A DNA stretch of 8,246 nt, from positions 1-8,246 of the forward strand of contig JBIJBU010000080.1 in the NCBI GenBank assembly GCA_044345075.1, given 5' to 3'. Shown piece after piece: positions 6,896-8,246 of this stretch (position 1 is its first letter; each line of letters opens with the position of its first letter). The stretch comes from CAIKZY01 sp044345075. GTDB taxonomy: Bacteria > Actinomycetota > Actinomycetes > S36-B12. The translations under genes and the position numbers were made by a program. The notes below the pieces were generated by a model. The model was not told the origin of the DNA and did not search any database. It saw only the letters and a list, made by a program, of their open reading frames with translations.

Positions 6896-7153
6896 TGCAA
6901 CATCGCTTCCTGCAGGCGCCATAGGTCGCCCACGGTTGTGGGGTTCGAAGGTCGTGCAATGGAGCCAGGCTCCCCCCACGAATGACGCTCTCCCCTATGG
7001 CAGAGGCCGCGTCAATCTCTCGTGGGCTCACCAAGTCTGCCATACGCCGGCCCTACGGCCGAATCCCCTCACGCCCGCCCCACGTCGATGCCCTTGTGCA
7101 CCCCGGGAAACACCCCCGTTCGGACCAGACCCAGAAGATCGTGCCGGCAGCGA
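6896..7153 (-). promoter_or_regulatory. Non-coding leader region of rplS, with several inverted repeats
   Basis: A 258-nt gap between the trmD stop and the rplS start. Read in the rplS direction it contains: a 5-bp hairpin CGGCC/GGCCG with a 4-nt loop (7061-7048); a perfect 9-bp inverted repeat (7044-7036 with 7004-6996); GGAGCC/GGCTCC around one base (6973-6961), likely forming a 4-bp stem with a 5-nt loop; CCCAC/GTGGG with a 4-nt loop (6942-6929); and the SD AGGAAG (6911-6906), 10 nt before the ATG. I found no TANNNT-type -10 with a sensible -35, so the promoter is not located and read-through from trmD is possible. No tRNA or small protein gene is supported here. Leader regulation of L19 is known in Firmicutes, but I do not recognise this as that motif. 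Confidence 0.6.
6918..7044 (-). promoter_or_regulatory. Mutually exclusive pairing segments in the rplS leader
   Basis: Three segments of the minus-strand RNA are related. Segment A (7044-7036, UAUGGCAGA) pairs perfectly over 9 bp with B (7004-6996, UCUGCCAUA), leaving a 31-nt loop. B, extended to 6994 (GCCAUAGG at 7001-6994), also pairs perfectly over 8 bp with C (6925-6918, CCUAUGGC), enclosing two small hairpins. A-B and B-C cannot form together. C ends 6 nt before the rplS SD and contains the alternative in-frame AUG at 6922. The complementarity is seen directly; a switching role is inference. Confidence 0.45.
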
Positions 7154-7864
7154 TCAGCCGAGTAGATCAGGGCGATTCGCGCGGGTGCGCTCGATCGCCT
7201 GCTCGCGCCGCCACGCAGCGACATTTGCATGATGTCCGCTCAGCAGTACGTCGGGCACAGTCTCTCCTCGCCACTCCAGTGGCTTGGTGAATACGGGGCC
7301 CTCCAGCAGGCTCTCCATCGCGCCGGGCGCAAATGAGTCGTCGACTGCGCTCTCGAGATTACCGAGCACCCCGGGAATCAGCCGAGCGACAGCTTCGACC
7401 ATGACCATCGCCGCTACCTCGCCGCCTGCGAGCACGTAGTCACCGATCGAGAGCTCGCTCACACCAGCCCAGTCGTCACGGCTCGCGTAATGCCGCATGA
7501 CCCGTGAGTCGATGCCCTCGTAACGACCGCAGGCAAAGATCAGCCACGCGTCACCGGACAGTGACTGCGCAGCGGCCTGCGTGAATGAGGTTCCGGAAGG
7601 AGTGGGCACCACGAGGCGCGGTGATTGATCAGGGTCGCTCGCACGAATGGCGTCGAGTGCCTCACCCCACGGCTGCGGTGACATGACCATGCCGGGACCG
7701 CCCCCGTAGGGAGTGTCGTCAACAGTGTTGTGCCGATCATGAGTGAAGGCGCGGAGGTCATGTACCTGAAGATCGATGACACCTGCATCGATCGACTTGC
7801 CGACTAACGACAGTCGAAGGGGCTCGAGATAGTCAGGGAAGATCGTGACGATGTCGATGCGCAT
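7154..7864 (-). CDS. trmD: tRNA (guanine-N1-)-methyltransferase TrmD
   Basis: A 236-residue SPOUT methyltransferase that uses S-adenosylmethionine to make m1G37 next to the anticodon of tRNAs reading CNN codons, preventing +1 frameshifting. It acts as a homodimer. Family motifs in order: MRIDIVTIFPDYL (1-13), DDTPYGGGPGMVM (49-61), the trefoil-knot SAM-binding segments CGRYEGIDSRV (112-122) and SIGDYVLAGGE (139-149), R161 (ARLIPGVLG) and the likely general base D176 in DDSF (175-178), then the C-terminal tRNA-binding helices with 'VPDVLLSGHH...WRR' (203-220) and 'RANRPDLLG' at the end. Length is typical. The ATG overlaps the rimM stop as TGATG with only a weak GGA upstream, which indicates coupled translation. 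The rimM-trmD pair is nearly universal in bacteria. Confidence 0.99.
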   Translation of the reverse strand: MRIDIVTIFPDYLEPLRLSLVGKSIDAGVIDLQVHDLRAFTHDRHNTVDDTPYGGGPGMVMSPQPWGEALDAIRASDPDQSPRLVVPTPSGTSFTQAAAQSLSGDAWLIFACGRYEGIDSRVMRHYASRDDWAGVSELSIGDYVLAGGEVAAMVMVEAVARLIPGVLGNLESAVDDSFAPGAMESLLEGPVFTKPLEWRGETVPDVLLSGHHANVAAWRREQAIERTRANRPDLLG

Positions 7865-8246
7865 CAGTCGTCCAGCAGGCCCGGCGGCGGAGTGATGGTG
7901 ATGCGACGAGCCTTGATATCGACAGCCGGGACGATCTCGCTGACGAAAGGAATCAGCACCTCACGCCCGTCAAGGGTCTGCACCGAGAGGAGCTCTTGGC
8001 TCGGAAGGTGAATCACGTCGACCACCGTGCCGATCGCGGCACCATCGGCCAGGTGCACAGCGCAGTCGACCAGCGCGCTGTCGTAATACTCGTCAGGATC
8101 CTCGGGGGTCTCATCATCGCTGCGCTCAACCTCGAGCAGCACGTTGCGGAGCTCCTCGGCGTCATTGCGAGTCTCGATGCCTTCGAAGGCCAAAAGGATG
8201 CGCCCCGAGTGCCAATGCAGGCTCTCTACCACCAGCGTCTTGCGCG
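7864..8246 (-). CDS. rimM: Ribosome maturation factor RimM, C-terminal part
   Basis: The last 126 residues of RimM, which binds ribosomal protein S19 and helps mature the 30S head and 16S rRNA processing. The frame is open to the window edge, so the N-terminal part (roughly the first 50 or so residues, going by the usual length of about 170) is missing. A GTG at 8232 is in frame but is an internal valine, because the preceding codons continue the RimM-like strand 'TLVVESLHWHSGRILLAFEGI'. The visible part covers the end of the RimM N-terminal beta-barrel ('GIETRNDAEELRN', the conserved dR..AE motif), then the PRC-barrel domain from DEYYDSALV onward with 'AIGTVVDVIH', 'VLIPFVSEIVPAVD' and the terminal 'ITPPPGLLDD' that matches the family's usual 'pP.GLl' ending. 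The stop overlaps the trmD start. Confidence 0.96.
   Translation of the reverse strand, partial: RKTLVVESLHWHSGRILLAFEGIETRNDAEELRNVLLEVERSDDETPEDPDEYYDSALVDCAVHLADGAAIGTVVDVIHLPSQELLSVQTLDGREVLIPFVSEIVPAVDIKARRITITPPPGLLDD

Noticed and set aside
6942..6950. T-loop-like GGTTCGAAG on the plus strand
   Set aside because: The flanking bases do not form a T stem and no acceptor, D or anticodon arms can be built around it; not a tRNA.
6627..7043. Minus-strand frame of 138 codons starting in the rplS leader
   Set aside because: More than half overlaps rplS out of frame and has no recognisable motif; its ATG lies inside one of the leader's pairing segments and has no SD.
8230..8232. GTG at 8232 as the start of rimM
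   Set aside because: It would give a protein about 50 residues too short, and the codons before it continue a RimM-like strand to the window edge.
1..8246. Search for a new mobile element, defence system, CRISPR array, or a dif site near xerC
   Set aside because: All long frames are conserved housekeeping genes with coupled starts and stops; no transposase, direct-repeat array, tRNA-adjacent attachment site or dif-like sequence was seen.

Overview
The window is a stretch of housekeeping chromosome from a GC-rich actinobacterium (Actinomycetota). Two things point there. The gene order rimM-trmD-rplS-lepB-lepB-rnhB-yraN-comM-dprA-xerC, followed by an oppositely oriented M23-type peptidase gene, closely matches the Mycobacterium tuberculosis order around Rv2891-Rv2907c. 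The two adjacent type I signal peptidases also carry the paired-cysteine segment common in actinobacterial LepB. I cannot name genus or species.

Layout: all genes but one read leftwards (minus strand). From the right edge: rimM (N-terminus cut off by the window end) overlaps trmD by 1 nt (TGATG). A 258-nt non-coding leader then precedes rplS. After a 36-nt gap with a hairpin come two lepB paralogues 17 nt apart, and the second overlaps rnhB by 1 nt. A 97-nt spacer (4310-4406, up to the rnhB stop codon) with a repeated DnaA-box-like 9-mer separates rnhB from yraN. Then yraN, comM (1-nt gap), dprA (ATGA overlap) and xerC (30-nt gap) form a tight second block. The only plus-strand gene, an M23-like domain protein cut by the left edge, converges on xerC so closely that both stop codons lie in the same CTAG.

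Function: rimM, trmD and rplS serve ribosome maturation, tRNA modification and the 50S subunit. The lepB pair cleaves signal peptides. rnhB removes ribonucleotides from DNA. comM and dprA act on incoming or recombining single-stranded DNA, xerC resolves chromosome dimers, and yraN is a nuclease-fold protein of uncertain role.

I found no mobile element, CRISPR array, defence island or clearly new multi-gene system. The signals most worth a second look are non-coding: a mutually exclusive base-pairing arrangement in the rplS leader, the paired DnaA-box-like repeats between rnhB and yraN where a DUF2469 gene is often found, and a marked excess of the palindrome CGATCG that uses all three codon phases. 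The M23-like protein also appears to keep the zinc ligands but to lack both catalytic histidines.
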